The notes under the pieces are model-generated. The model was given only the letters and a program-made list of their open reading frames with translations. It was not told the DNA's origin and searched no databases. The position numbers and the translations under genes are program-made. 64,000 nucleotides of DNA from Atherix ibis (taxonomy: Eukaryota > Arthropoda > Insecta > Diptera > Athericidae): assembly GCA_958298945.1 (NCBI GenBank), contig OY282609.1, positions 68,629,949 through 68,693,948 on the forward strand, read 5' to 3'. Below are positions 1 through 11,777 of this stretch, piece by piece; within the stretch, counting starts at the first letter, position 1, and each line of letters opens with the position of its first letter.

Positions 1-104
1 GGCTTGTTAGTGCGATAGGAAATGATGACCGCCTTAAAGAAGTTCGGCACTTTGTGGATTGATACAAAAAGCGAACTCAATTGATCTTAATGGAGTGCAC
101 ACTT

Positions 105-509
105 TTAAGTTGGGTGGCTCACAATGAATGGTTGGTTATTGTGCATGACAGGTGGGCAATCATTCCTTTTCAATGGACAAGTGGAATCATTCGTTTTCAG
201 TGAAATTCCTTCCTCGATGCCAATGACTATAATGGGCACACTCGTCGCAACGCTTAGTGTATCGATTAAAACAATTTCAATCTCATTTATTTGCAATTCG
301 AGATGACCCACGACCTCAGATGTCTTGACCTCATCCATTTTATATCTGGCCGCGCTGTTTTCTATTCCATTTACCTTAACTAGGCATCGTTTATTATGCC
401 AGCGAAGGTACTTTTGGTGGAGGTATTTTAAGATGTAAGTTTGTCCATAGCTCCAGATTTCCCATTCTGAGCACCGACTATTATGGATGTGAGACTGAAT
501 CTCTGTCAT
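105..509 (-). other. Unassigned 134-codon ORF in a GC-richer segment
   Basis: The reading frame has no recognisable domain. The surrounding 1-680 bp is clearly less AT-rich than the next 2 kb, which could mean an exon or an old transposon. No convincing splice sites or conserved motif were found. Confidence 0.2.
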
Positions 510-837
510 TAAAGCAGTTGTTTATGGCAGTTTAGGTGCATTGCATTTGCTTCTGCCCGCAATGAATGCATTCACGCACTCACGATTTTCCATACTTTCC
601 ATAGATGCAAACTCATTATTCTTGTTAGACACCCCATATCTATTCAACACGACCCTTGTCTCCATAGTGCCTCCTCATCTATTCGCCTTTTAATCATTAT
701 ATGGTCATTTTTTGCTCACAGCAAATTCTGATACTAAAATCTATTACATGGCATACATAGTAAATTAACGTAAATCTTACAGCAGAACTTATATTAAAGT
801 AACAATAAGCTTAATTTAGATAAAAGTTCACAAAAAA

Positions 838-1045
838 TTTAGAAAGTAAAATCTTTCACAAAAAATTTTCAGTAAATATTATTAGTCGAAATTTTCAGTC
901 AAAATTTTCATTCAACATTTTCAATTTATTTTTGCAGTCGAAATATTCAATCAAAATTAAAATTGTTAGTCGAAATTTTAAGCAAAATGTTCGGTCATAA
1001 TTTTAGGTCGAATTTTCGTTGAAATTTTTGGTAAAAATAAAACGT
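838..1045. repeat. Degenerate repeat A of the 13-bp family
   Basis: Irregular AAATTTTCAGTCAAAATTTTC-like units with CGAAATTTTC variants, in the CAGT orientation. Confidence 0.6.
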
Positions 1046-2699
1046 ACATTTTCTTCTCAATATCTTTACTTGTTTGTCATTTGTTTAAAATGAACAGGTA
1101 TGTAATATATTTTATTACATACCTATTCATTTAATTATTATTTTTCTGAAATTTTCTTCATTTAGTAAACTGATTTCCTTATAGAGAGTCTGGTTCGAAT
1201 CAAATCAAGTGAGTGACGATTAATATAACAGCACTCAAAATTATTGTGTGTTTTGTATTGGAAGAGCTTATTTCATTCAATTTTACCTTGCTTCTTGAAA
1301 ACCGAACTTTTGTCAGAGGGCGCATTCCATTCCGTAATCGTTTGGAATTTTTAAAATTTCGGATTGGGAATTTTTGGTTTGTTTGTTTTTTGAAGGAATT
1401 AAGCAAGAAAATTGCGCAAATAAAATGTACACGTACAGAGCAATTTCAAAAGGAATGGTAGCAATTTATCAATTTAATAATAAAATTTATGAGGGCACTT
1501 GTTGTGGTCCAATTATTGGGGACCCTCATTAAAATTCCTTCAATTTGCCACTTTCAAATTGCTCAATGGTAGCTAAACGATTACTTTTCCTTCAAATAAT
1601 CCGTTATCGTTGAATCGGAATTTTTCATATTACAAAAACCCTGTATACCTTATTTCTTACTATAAATTGGTAGATATCGATTAAGGAATCATGAAAAACT
1701 TCCTGCTGATGTAATAATTAAAAATCAAACCAATCACATAAATTGTTCCGAACAAAAGATCAAAGATTAGATTTACTTTTATGTTAATAAATTTTATTAA
1801 TGTCTTTACTTCATTTTCGATAATTAAAATTGAGTTTTTATCTCCACAAAGAAAATATACACCCACTAAAAATTTTAACGTAACAGTAATTTAAATATAA
1901 AGAAATGACTGTCTCTCGGATCAATATCTTCAAAAATTAATTGTACTTTAAATTAATTAATCATTATTATTTATTTATATTTAAAAAAAAAACGGTACTT
2001 TTTAATAAAAATCAAAAATATTTTTATTAAAAAGTTATTTGCCAAAGTTCAATTTGATATACAATTTTTAATGTTCATTTGTCCTAAAATATAAATTCTT
2101 ATTTAAAATGTAAAAACAACTCAGGATTATTTGGACACAACTAAAAGGCATCCAGGTTATTTCAATAGCTGGATTCAAACTCAAAACCACATTTGGAATA
2201 ATTAAGAAAAATATTTAATAATTAATTTGAACTTATCCCATCGTAAGTAATAAAATAAATATAAAAGATGGACCTCACTCATAGTGTGAAAGTAAAACTA
2301 TTTTTTGGGATATGCCAGTAATTATTCATTTTTGTGTATAATAAAAAAAAAACTATAACTTGTATCGATTATTACCATATCAACCCTTCTTATTTTTAAT
2401 ATGCAATTAAAGAGCATTTCTATTCTACTATTTTTTTTTTGTTAAATTGAAAAATTGATGCAATTAAGGATGAGTTTGTGTCAGGGGATGATAATACTTA
2501 CATAGGCAATGAACACGTGCTCGTTTAAACTAACCGACCAAACAACAGTTACGTCCCAAGAGATGTAAAATTACAGCAAAAAATAGTAATAATAATCAAC
2601 GCTCAATTAAAAATTCTGATATACCGAATCAGTTGAGAGTACAGCGTACTGTACGGTAATTGAAATTAATACCAACTTAATTGTCATAAAAAAACTCAG
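1046..2699. other. AT-rich non-coding region
   Basis: Apart from the palindrome at 1088-1132, there are loose inverted segments between 1325 and 1625: GTAATCGTTT against AAACGATTAC, GAGCAATTT against AAATTGCTC, and ATGAGGG against CCCTCAT. These could mark an old MITE-like insertion. No gene is recognised. Confidence 0.4.
1088..1132. repeat. Near-perfect palindrome, 20-bp arms and 5-nt loop
   Basis: AAATGAACAGGTATGTAATA at 1088-1107 and TATTACATACCTATTCATTT at 1113-1132 pair at 19 of 20 positions. The single mismatch (C against A) would be a G-U pair in a minus-strand transcript. Confidence 0.85.
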
Positions 2700-2756
2700 T
2701 TTTGTATTTTTTAATCGAAATTTTACCGAAAATTTCCACCAAAAATTGTTACTGAA

Positions 2757-2950
2757 AATTGTTTGTTTGTTATCATTTTAAGTAACTTAAGTGCTGAAAT
2801 GTCTATTTTAGGAGCCCCGACACTAAAGGTCTTTAAACGGGATAAAAGGTAAAGCTTAAAGGGATCAGAAAATTAGCGTAGGACCATGCCTCAGTGGGAT
2901 TCGCACCCACAACCCTTTGGATGTGGGTCCAGTACTATCGAACCGGTATT
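2757..2950 (-). mobile_element. tRNA-derived SINE-like element, copy 1
   Basis: On the minus strand 2910-2894 reads GTGGG-TGCGAAT-CCCAC, a 5-bp stem with a 7-nt loop like a tRNA T-arm (Pol III B box). It is preceded by CCAAAGGGTT, resembling the tRNA-Lys anticodon-stem/variable region (AGGGTCGTGGGTTCGA in typical tRNA-Lys). A body of about 150 bp follows and ends in an AAC-AAAC-AAACA tail at about 2758-2772. The element is embedded in the 13-bp repeat array. It is clearly not a functional tRNA because the acceptor stem and D-arm are not intact. Confidence 0.6.
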
Positions 2951-3455
2951 TTACTAAAATTTTTTGTGAAAATATTTCCGGCAATTTTTACTGGACATTT
3001 TTATTGGAAATTTTTACTAAAAATTTTACTGAAAAATTTTCCGGCAATTTTTATTGGAAATTTTTACTGAAAATTTTTTCTGGACATTTTTGCTGTAAAT
3101 TTTTACTAAAAATCTTACAGAAAACTGTTTCTGTACATTAATTTGCACTAAAAATTTTGACCGAAAATTTTCACCAAATATTTTTGCCGAAAATTTGCAC
3201 CAAATATTTTTACCGAAAATTTTCACCAAAAATTTTTACCGAAAATTTTCACCAAATATTTTTACCGAAAATTTTCACCAAATATTTTTACCGAAAATTT
3301 TCACCAAACATTTTTTGCAGAAAATTTTCACCAAAAATTTTTACCGAAAATTTTCACCAAAAATTTTTACCGAAAATTTGCACCAAATATTTTTACCAAA
3401 AATTTTCACCAAATATTTTTACCGAAAATTTCCACCAAAAATTGTTACTGAAAAT

Positions 3456-3650
3456 TGTTTGTTTGTTATCATTTTAAGTAACTTAAGTGCTGAAATGTCT
3501 ATTTTAGGAGCCCCGAATCTAAAGGTCTTTAAACGGGATAAAAGGTAAAGCTTAAAGGGATAAGGAAATTAGCGTAGGACCATGCCTCAGTGAGGTTCGT
3601 ACCCACAACCCTTTGGATGTGGGTCCAGTACTATCGAACCGGTATTTTAC
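3456..3650 (-). mobile_element. tRNA-derived SINE-like element, copy 2
   Basis: Nearly identical to copy 1, offset by 699 bp and with the same flanking repeat sequence on both sides. It therefore arose by duplication of a block, not by a second insertion. Its T-arm has two changes (GTGGG-TACGAAC-CTCAC), one of which breaks a stem pair. Confidence 0.6.
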
Positions 3651-4660
3651 TGAAATTTTTTGTGAAAATATTTCCGGCAATTTTTACTAAAAATTTTACT
3701 GAAAATTTTTCCGGCAATTTTTATTGGAAATTTTTACTGAAAATTTTTTCTGGAAATTTTTGCTGTAAATTTTTACTAAAAATCTTACAGAAAACTGTTT
3801 CTGTACATTATTTTGCACTAAAAATTTTTACCGAAAATTTTCACAATTTACCGAAAATTTTCACCAAATATTTTTACCGAAAATTTGCACCAAATATTTT
3901 TACCGAAAATTTTCACCAAAAATTTTTACCGAAAATTTTCACCAAATATTTTTACCTAAAATTTTCACCAAATATTTTTGCCGAAAATTTGCACCAAATA
4001 TTTTTACCGAAAATTTTCACCAAATATTTTTACCGAAAATTTTCACCAAACATTTTTTGCACAAAATTTTCACCAAACATTTTTTGCACAAAATTTTCAC
4101 CAAATATTGTATTTTTAACAAAACATTTTTTTTTTTGTAATTTTTACCGAAAATATTTTTGGAAAATTTTTAATGTACATTTTTTTAAGGAAAATATTAC
4201 TTACTTTTTTTGTAAATTAAGAATTTTTAATTTTTACTAAAAATCTTACAGAAAACTGTTTCTGTACATTTTTCCGGCAATTTTAACTGGATAACAAATT
4301 TTTTACAAAATTGTTAACCGAAAATTTGCACTAAAAATTTTTACCGAAAATTTTCACCAAATATTTTTACCGAAAATTTTCACCAAACATTTTTTGCAGA
4401 AAATTTTTACCGAAAATTTTCACCAAAAATTTGTACCGAAAATTTTCTCCAAAAATTTTTACCGAAAATTTTAACCAAATATTTTTACCGAAAATTTTCA
4501 CCAAATATTTTTACCGAAAATTTTCACCAACAATTTTCACCAAATATTGTATTTTTAACAAAACATTTTTTTTTTGTAATTTTTACCGAAAATAATTTTG
4601 GAAAATTTTTAATGTATATTTTTTTAAGGAAAATATTACTTACTCTTTTTTAAAATAAAT

Positions 4661-7339
4661 GTGGCGCTCGTTAAGAAAGTCTAAGAAAAGCTTTTTGTTT
4701 AAAATAGAGAAATTCTATTTTTAGATGCCATGAAATCCTTCTTAATAATATTGTGTATCTTGGATTTCACTAGAAACGTGTAATCGGTATATGGTGAAGC
4801 TGCATATCTCTGTCAAGTAGGAGGCGAATACCGAAACGAAAGGAATCTGGCAAAATTAAATCCTTAGGCGCACTATGATGATGAGGTTCACCTTGGGTGT
4901 AGGTAGATCCAGGTACAGGTACTCAAAGTAGATGCGGATATTACGATGATCACTTGAACTCTACTTAAATGGATGGATGTGGATGGTTTCGATTTGATTA
5001 TTTCCTCTTTGGTATCTTTAATTTCTTCATTGGTGTAGACCGTAGAAAAGTTGGAGCGAGATTGAAGTGAATTGAACTGAATTGGATTGGAGTGGAGTGC
5101 ATCAGGTTATTATGAACTGACCGTGGATGGATATTGATCGGTGTACACAGGGTCACTACGAATAGTCTTAAACTGGCTAGACAGAAGATCGTTTGGCTGG
5201 AAAGCTGATTTCAGTTCTGTTGTTGCACTTCGATTGTGTTCTTTTGCTCCTTTCTTATTCTCTGTGTACAATTTCTGATGCAAATAAAATTGAGTAAAAT
5301 AGAAAAGAACTAATAAAAAAGTTCTTGGTGTTCTGTACTGCTTACTTGACAGGTAAGTTTATATGCGGCTGCCACTGATGCTTCTGGTCCGATTGCTGGT
5401 GGAGCAATTCACAATCAAGGTACAGTAATGTACAGTATGGAATATTATTGTGGCAGGTACCAGAAGTAGCATATAAGATAAAATTGTATCCTCGAAGGGC
5501 AAGCGGGGTCCTGCTAGTTGGCAGAGGACGATACCGAACTATGTGATCTGCTCAGTATCTGAATATGGATGAATTTGGATTTTGTGGATCAAGAAATTTA
5601 AATAAAACGTGACTGAACACCAGTTTTGAATCTTTCGCGATCGTCTTGAACTTCTTACCTCTCACTTTGCATAGTTGATGTTTTTTCTTTCTCCTCCTAC
5701 GATTCCGAATAATAATAGGCAATCATACTGAAATGTTGGCATGCAAAATATCCTCGATCCCATGGCATATCAACAGTTCGGATATTTGCAGCAGTTTTTA
5801 TCAGAAAACTTTTTTCAAGAACATGTGCAAACTACCTGCCTCTCTAATTCTTTTTATTATTTCTTGTTTTATCATATTTTTTTCTGTTTGCTTGTTGTTG
5901 TTTTTTTTTCACTTTGAATATTTTACTATATGCAACATAAACTGAACTCATCTGTGCATACCTTCGTATTGAATAGTTCAGCCAATATAGGAAGATGAAT
6001 TTGGACTGCTGAACTTGTTATATTTCTGGTTAGTTAATAAAGGGACTTCTGCGTAAATCGATACACCGTATAAGTTTGCTTACCTGTTGAATTTGCAAGC
6101 GTTCGTCATGTAAATTAAGCCACGACAATGTCACACGGTTGGCCAGAAGTTCAAAACCAAACCGGCATCCCAGTAGCTTGTCTCTTCCTCAGTCACCAGT
6201 AATACTAAACGCACGACAGGTTCCGCCACTCAGCGTTTGACCATCTATTCAATCGTGTTGTGGATTCGTGTCCAGTTCTAGAGAATCAATCATGCTCTCG
6301 AAAAGTATTTTGTACACTTGACAAAGTCTGCTTAAGTAACTAAGATCTGATCAAGTGGATAATATCACTTTGACCACCAGTGGTACACGTTATGTTGTAG
6401 ATGGTAATCTATGTGACCGCCCATATTCGACAGAAGCATTACAAAATAAGGTGGAACTCAATTTTAATATTTTTTGTTGTCTTTATATTTATTTAAGAGT
6501 TTTATAGACACTCATTGAAGAACTTTTTCTGAGAAATATCGATGATGTTTTTTTGAACATAAGCTTCTTTGCAACTTATAATAAAATTATTAATCTTTTT
6601 TTAAGTGAATTATTTTATTTATGTCAATAGCAATTATAATATTCGAATTGGATAATTGCCTTCTCAGACATTCGAATTAGAAACGGCAATTAAGTTCCGA
6701 ACCAATCTTGTTAAAAGCAATTTTCAGTAAAGGGAAAAATTTTTGTTTTTTTTTAAAAACCTATAATTTTATTTGAAGTGATAAATATATTCCCAATGAT
6801 GAGAAATTCCCTATGTTCACCTCCACGTGGTGGTAGAGCCTGGGCAACGTCATGACCGTACGTGACGGCCAATGCAGAAGAGGATTGATTAGTAGTTAAG
6901 AAAAAACCACCTAATTTTTAAGTTTCTCTTTTATTTTTACAAATTAATACTTAATTTTGATATTACTAATGTCAGATGATTTTAGCTAAATTTATTTTTC
7001 ACAATTGTATTCAAAGGCAAAGAATAAAAATTATTACAGAAGCTTAAGTGAATATTATTTAACTTTGCTCTCTAAAGTGACAATTTTAAAAGTTAAATAA
7101 AATATGTTTGGACTTTAGATTTTGATAAAAATTATTATTTCATTATATTACTTAAAATTTACCATTTTTAATATAAAATTAATTGCTGCCACAAGACCTG
7201 TTGGAGATCTCGTTACTTTATAAAAGGTAATTTTTGATGAATTTTGCGCATATTTCGGGGTATAATTCGGCCATTACTTGACGAATATCTGTTATGCAAT
7301 GCTCTAAAGGAGCAATAGAGCCCAAGTTTATTAGGTTTA
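4661..7339. other. Non-coding region, no gene recognised
   Basis: 4700-6450 has moderate GC and no repeats beyond a purine-rich GAATTGAACTGAATTGGATT stretch near 5075. 6450-7340 is AT-rich. ORFs are short and without motifs. Confidence 0.4.
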
Positions 7340-8886
7340 GATTAATGAGGTACAGGGGAAAACCTTCGAAAGGTACTCGCCTGGAAATTTTTCCTACCGG
7401 AAGAGTTATGCGGGATTTTTACCTCGCTAAAACCTAACCTGTACCTTTAACCTTGCTCCCGGAACGATAGTTCTCTGGCGGCACTCCTTGCAAATACTAC
7501 TTCGTCGTGTTCTTATTTGATGCTACTGCTGTCCCGATGTTATGACGCCTCGTGGCCTATTCTTCGTACGTTGTGTGGAGATCCTTGATAATGGATTCCG
7601 CGAACTCTGCAATTCTCTTCCAAGCCGATTGGCTCTTCAGCATGCACTCCACTATGTTTTCTGGACTGATGGAACGGTCCAGATTTCTCTTCAGTTCTGC
7701 CCATGTCCCCTCGTAGAGGAGGCATTGGCAGAACACGTGTTCTGCGTCTTCGATCACATCGCGGCAATGATGACAGTTTGGGGAGTCAGTTCTCTTGTAT
7801 CTGTGCAAGTGTGCCCGAAAGCATCCATGCCCAGTCAAGAGTTGGGTGATGTAATACCCGACTTCCCCGTGCAGGCGAGTGACCCATTTGGTAACATCTG
7901 GGATCAGCCGATGACAGTGAAAGGTTATTATTTAACGTGATTTTGTTGCCAATGCATTAGACCACGAGTCGCCTACGACTATAGGGATCGAGATACGCTC
8001 GAAGACTCTCGGGTCTCTCCTCTTCACAGAGGACCTTTCGCCGCTCTTCCTTCTTCCTACAATGTTGGCGTTCCCGCTCTCCTGCCAGGGTGTCGATGGG
8101 TGGGCATGATGCCACGACGTTGACCGCATCGTGTGATACCGTTCGGTATGCTGACGCCACTCTGATCGCTGAGAGCCGCTGGACTGATGACATTATCTTG
8201 TGGTATGTTGTTAGCTCTAGCAATTTCGCCCACACTGGTGCTCCGTATAGCAAGACGGAGGTATCCACAGTTGCCAGTAGTCGCCTTCGGATTTGCCTGG
8301 GGCCTCCGATATTGGGCATTATCCGCGAAAGTGCGCCCTGTACTGCTGATGCCTTCCTGCTGACGCTGGAGATGTGCTCTTTGTAGTTGAGTCTGGCATC
8401 CAAGACCACTCCTAGATACCGGATGTAGGGTAGCGACCGGATGTCTTGGTCGCCTACTCTTATGGTGATGGTCTCCATTTTCTTCCGGCTGCTCACAAGA
8501 AGTGCCTCGGTCTTATGTTCCGCCAAAGACAGGTCTGCCGATGTCATGCACTGTCTTATGCTCCGGATAGTGGTGGAGAATGCGGCTTCCAGTTCCTCCA
8601 GGTGTTTGGCTACAAGGACAACCGCTACGTTGTCCGCGAAAGCCACGAGTGTTGTGTTCGTCGGTAATTCCAGATGGAGTAGGCCGTCGTACATGACGTT
8701 CCACAAGAGTGGCGCCAGGACAGAGCCCTGAGGTACCCCTCCCGTGACCCTTTACTCCACTGGTCCATCCTCCGTTTCGTAGTGTAGTAGTCGGTCACTT
8801 AAGTATGATCTGACCATCCTCCGTAGGTAGTAGGGCACCCCCATGTTCTCAAGAGCCTCCAAGATTCGATCCCAGCGGGCAGCCTA
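7340..8886 (-). mobile_element. 5'-truncated R1-type LINE (non-LTR retrotransposon)
   Basis: The minus-strand reverse transcriptase starts abruptly at 8886 (ARWDRILEALENMGVPYYLR) and runs to a C-terminal zinc-knuckle region. A GC-richer 3' UTR-like tail extends to about 7340; it contains AAAATCCCGCATAACTC, a sequence style I associate with R1-type 3' ends. Its GC content is well above the surrounding DNA. 5' truncation is typical of LINE insertion. The upstream neighbour is a DD41D transposase fragment. Confidence 0.88.
7557..8886 (-). pseudogene. LINE reverse transcriptase, C-terminal part with stops and a frameshift
   Basis: From 8886 downwards the translation shows SARWD- and YLSDRLLHYETEDGPVE-type sequence, a TAA, and then GGVPQGSVLAPLLWNVMYDG, the RT template-grip motif. 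FADNVAVVLVA follows, where the catalytic FADD is changed to FADN. Next come SLAEHKTEALLVS and the thumb-like YLGVVLDARLNYKEH. The frame stops at 7957 and resumes in another frame through WVTRLHGEVGYYITQLL and GHGCFRAHLHRYK to the zinc motif C-X2-C-X9-H-X4-C (CHHCRDVIEDAEHVFCQC). It ends at TAG 7557. The Asp-to-Asn change alone would abolish polymerisation. The clade (R1 or LOA) is judged from these motifs only. Confidence 0.87.
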
Positions 8887-8887
8887 A

Positions 8888-9225
8888 GTTTGCCCTGTTG
8901 TGTGGCTTGTAAAACCACATATGTGGTATTAGTAAAACCACATATGGTGCATATTAAAATCTTCAAGTTCAGACCAATAAAATTCGCTTATCATAAGGAC
9001 ATAGCGTTCTGAATTGACGGTAACGGTCTCTTCTTTATTTTCAAAGAAATACGGGTGAATGACACCTTCAGACCAAATTGCACACCAGATAATCCACAGT
9101 TGCTTGTGGCTTTCCAAAGCCTCATATATGGTAATTTTGCCTTTTAACGTATCAGGTACATCTCTGAAGAAAATATCGTCAAATAATCCCAACGTCAGAA
9201 TCACCACTTTTGTAGACATTTTAAA
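8888..9225 (-). mobile_element. Fragment of a DD41D/rosa-like transposase
   Basis: The minus-strand ORF 9219-8929 contains IIWCAIWSEGVIHPYFFENK, then VTVNSERYVLMISEFYW and SELEDFNMHHMWFY. These align block by block with the element at 54167-55418 (VWCGFWSGGIIGPYFF, VIVNGERYRSMITNFLW, DLDNIWFQQD). Only the stretch just before the second catalytic Asp is present, and no termini are seen. It abuts the truncated 5' end of the neighbouring LINE. A 12-bp palindrome CCACATATGTGG and a partial direct repeat of it mark the junction at 8915-8945. Confidence 0.75.
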
Positions 9226-9229
9226 CGTG

Positions 9230-11039
9230 CAGCTGCGTACTTAAGCAATCTATATTTTAAAATTTTTAAATAACGGCTAAATAAATAATACCTTGATTGA
9301 TAGATTTATTAATAAATTATCAGATAACAATGACACTTTTAGTATGAATTATTCTATAATAGAAAAATGTTTACTCTAAAAGTTTTCAATTATTTTTAAA
9401 ATAATTATTATTGAATATTGTAAATAATTTCAGCAAATATATTAATAAAACTATATATTATTTGGAAAATGAACAAGTAAACCTTGTGTTAAACCAAGCA
9501 AATCAGTATTAATTATTATACAGGAAGAGGTAGACAATAATTGCATTTCTCCAATGAGTTATAATTTTTCAAGCTTTCAAGTATAGCTTATTGAATAGTT
9601 ACAAGTACAAATACTTTAAGGTAAATAAATACCCATTGGAATATATCATATTAGAATTTCATATCTTGCAACTTACCTGAGATTGAGATTGGAACTGTAC
9701 AGAATATTGTATTCTTGAGGCACACCGCACCCTATCCTATTAAAAATACCGTCCACGCATTTCTTTCTGATGAAAATCTGATAAGTTCCGGCATCGTTTG
9801 TTGTTGCAATTTCATATTCCTATTAGACTAGAATAAGAGTTTAGTGTGAATATGAGTATGTACTCTTAATTCAAGAATTGTGTTTGTAATTTTTTTTTTT
9901 TGTTGATAATACTTAAATTTTAGCAAAATAAACTTACGGAAAAATCAACTTTTACCTTTCTTCATATTTCGAGATCACATATTATTGGAAGGTACTAGAT
10001 TCAAAATTGTTTCATAATAAGTCGAATTTATAGAAGAAATAATTCCAAGTAGTGTTAATAAAAATATTCAGCAGTGTTTCATACTCGTACCTGCGAATGA
10101 TCAGATAGAAATTTTCACCGGTAAGATTTAAACGGCGATTGTATTCGTCAGTCATTTCCAACTAGACTTACTCGTTAGGGAATGAGTACGAACTGAAAAG
10201 AAATTGAAGATATGAAGAGAAGAATGATTTTATGTACGAATATATTGACTCCTCTCAACAAGTGAATTGATTTCATCGAGTAGTGATGACTCTTCCTGAT
10301 TAGCATTAATTGTGTAGGTGTAACCAAACAAACTGTCTTTCTAGCCTCCAGTTAGATCCCACTAAAACTGTGTATGAAGATTGTCGAAAAAGATCTCTTC
10401 TAAGTCAATAATGATTTTCTAGTTTACCTTTTGCATTTTAATTTATTTCAATTGATTTTCATTGCGATATTCGAAGAGAAATTCATTATTAATAATTCAT
10501 TTGCATAATACTTAATTTTAATGATGGTATTTTTGCTACAACTATAATTGCTAGTTTTTTACTGTTAATAAATTAACTTATCTTCGCTCGTAAGTCAAAT
10601 ATTATTCAGTTCAGTGTTTCTAGAACAAATCATCTTAATTATAAAACTTATTTTGAATAAATCATTTTCTTAAGTTATAAGATATTTTTTGAGATTAATC
10701 AAAATCTGGGAAATAACACTTTTCAAATAGATAACATATTACAATTCCCATATAAAAGTAAAGTTAACATTTAATTCACAATATTATGAGCATAAATTTT
10801 CATGATTAAAAATTCTCCATTATTTTATTTTTAATTTTTTTTTCGTTGTATGTGGGCATATTAAAATTTAAATGAAATCTAAGCTATACCATAAATTATG
10901 GGAGCCGTGCTTCATTTATAGTGCACAAAAATCATTAAATTGCATCCAATATTCTTCAAAAACAAGTTTTATTCCTTAATAAAGAGTGAAAGTAAATGAC
11001 AAAAAATCAGTTCATTTTACATACTATATACCTTTTATC
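9230..11039. other. AT-rich non-coding region
   Basis: No ORF, repeat or RNA gene was recognised. Confidence 0.4.
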
Positions 11040-11625
11040 GTAAATCAAGTCCTTCTACGGGTTACGGCAGAAAAGTAACTGCAAGCGATCTACCACTATA
11101 GTTTGAGGAAACCACGAAATTATTCCTGATCAAGTGTACAAGTTTTTCGGTGGCATTGGGTATTTTCGAGAGGGCCGAAAAGCACTAGAAATGAACCCTC
11201 GCTCATAGAGGTCTCCATAATCGAAAAAACAGGAAAATGTGTAACGGTAAAGGAGAGAGCTCTTGTTAGGTCAAACCGTCGATTTACGTTCCAGCTTCTT
11301 GGAAGCCTCAGTAAAAGGGTGTTCCACGCCAGATGATACTCTACTGGATAACGTTCTCTGTCACATTATATCAACGAGCTTTTTTCAAAAAAAGAGATCC
11401 CTCCCATTCTCCTAATGTAAGTCCATATGAATTTTATGCTTCATAAGCTCAAAAAACTGTTGACAAGACGTAATATTGGTACTGTCGGTAACATAAAGAA
11501 ATAGTGTTGCCGTGGAGTTGAAGTCGATTCTAGAAGAAACTTCCCAGTACAGCTACGATTTGAAGCTGCCAAGATAACTTTCATTAAAAGGATAATATTG
11601 AAAAAAATTCAGTATATGAACAAAG
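11040..11625 (+). mobile_element. Highly degenerate mariner relic
   Basis: Weak evidence only. At 11185-11215 the translation LEMNPRS*RSP corresponds to LKDEPRSGRP of mariner transposases. The stretch 11465-11620 is visibly related to 34985-35075 (GACGTAATATTGGTACTGTC, AGAAGAAACTTCCCAG). No terminal repeats are visible. Confidence 0.35.
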
Positions 11626-11777
11626 GTCTAACGTCGGACCTTCACGCCAGACTGAAAAGCCAAGAACTGAACAGTTGACACCGACAATTACTTAGTCTAT
11701 TAGAACAACGGCCAAATTGACGCTTGACGACAAAGCATATATTTACATATACAATACTACTTAGCCATGCCTGTATA

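Larger units (their letters stand above)
2700..4660. repeat. Minisatellite array B, 13/26-bp units with a 699-bp higher-order duplication
   Basis: The units alternate TTTTTACCGAAAA and TTTTCACCAAATA. The left half contains TTTTTACTGGAAA-type variants, and both SINE-like copies are embedded. The blocks at 2722-3420 and 3421 onward are near-identical (699-bp period). A second duplication of about 440 bp links 4107-4216 with 4545-4660, where TTTTTAACAAAACATTTTTT and AAGGAAAATATTACTTACT recur. Long ORFs here (up to 216 codons) are products of the repeat. Confidence 0.9.

Noticed and set aside
1325..1625. A defined MITE
   Set aside because: Several short inverted matches exist, but they are not collinear and no TA or longer target duplication could be placed.
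2887..2950. Functional tRNA gene on the minus strand
   Set aside because: A T-arm-like stem-loop is present, but there is no matching acceptor stem, the D-arm is not intact and the anticodon stem is imperfect; the sequence fits a tRNA-derived SINE better.
3157..4240. Overlapping ORFs of 106, 117 and 216 codons rich in K, F, T and P
   Set aside because: They are translations of the 13/26-bp repeats in several frames at once, and the longest also reads through the SINE-like block. No gene signals.
7542..8731. Plus-strand ORFs over the LINE (up to 132 codons)
   Set aside because: They are antisense shadows of the reverse-transcriptase frame, which carries recognisable RT and zinc motifs on the minus strand.
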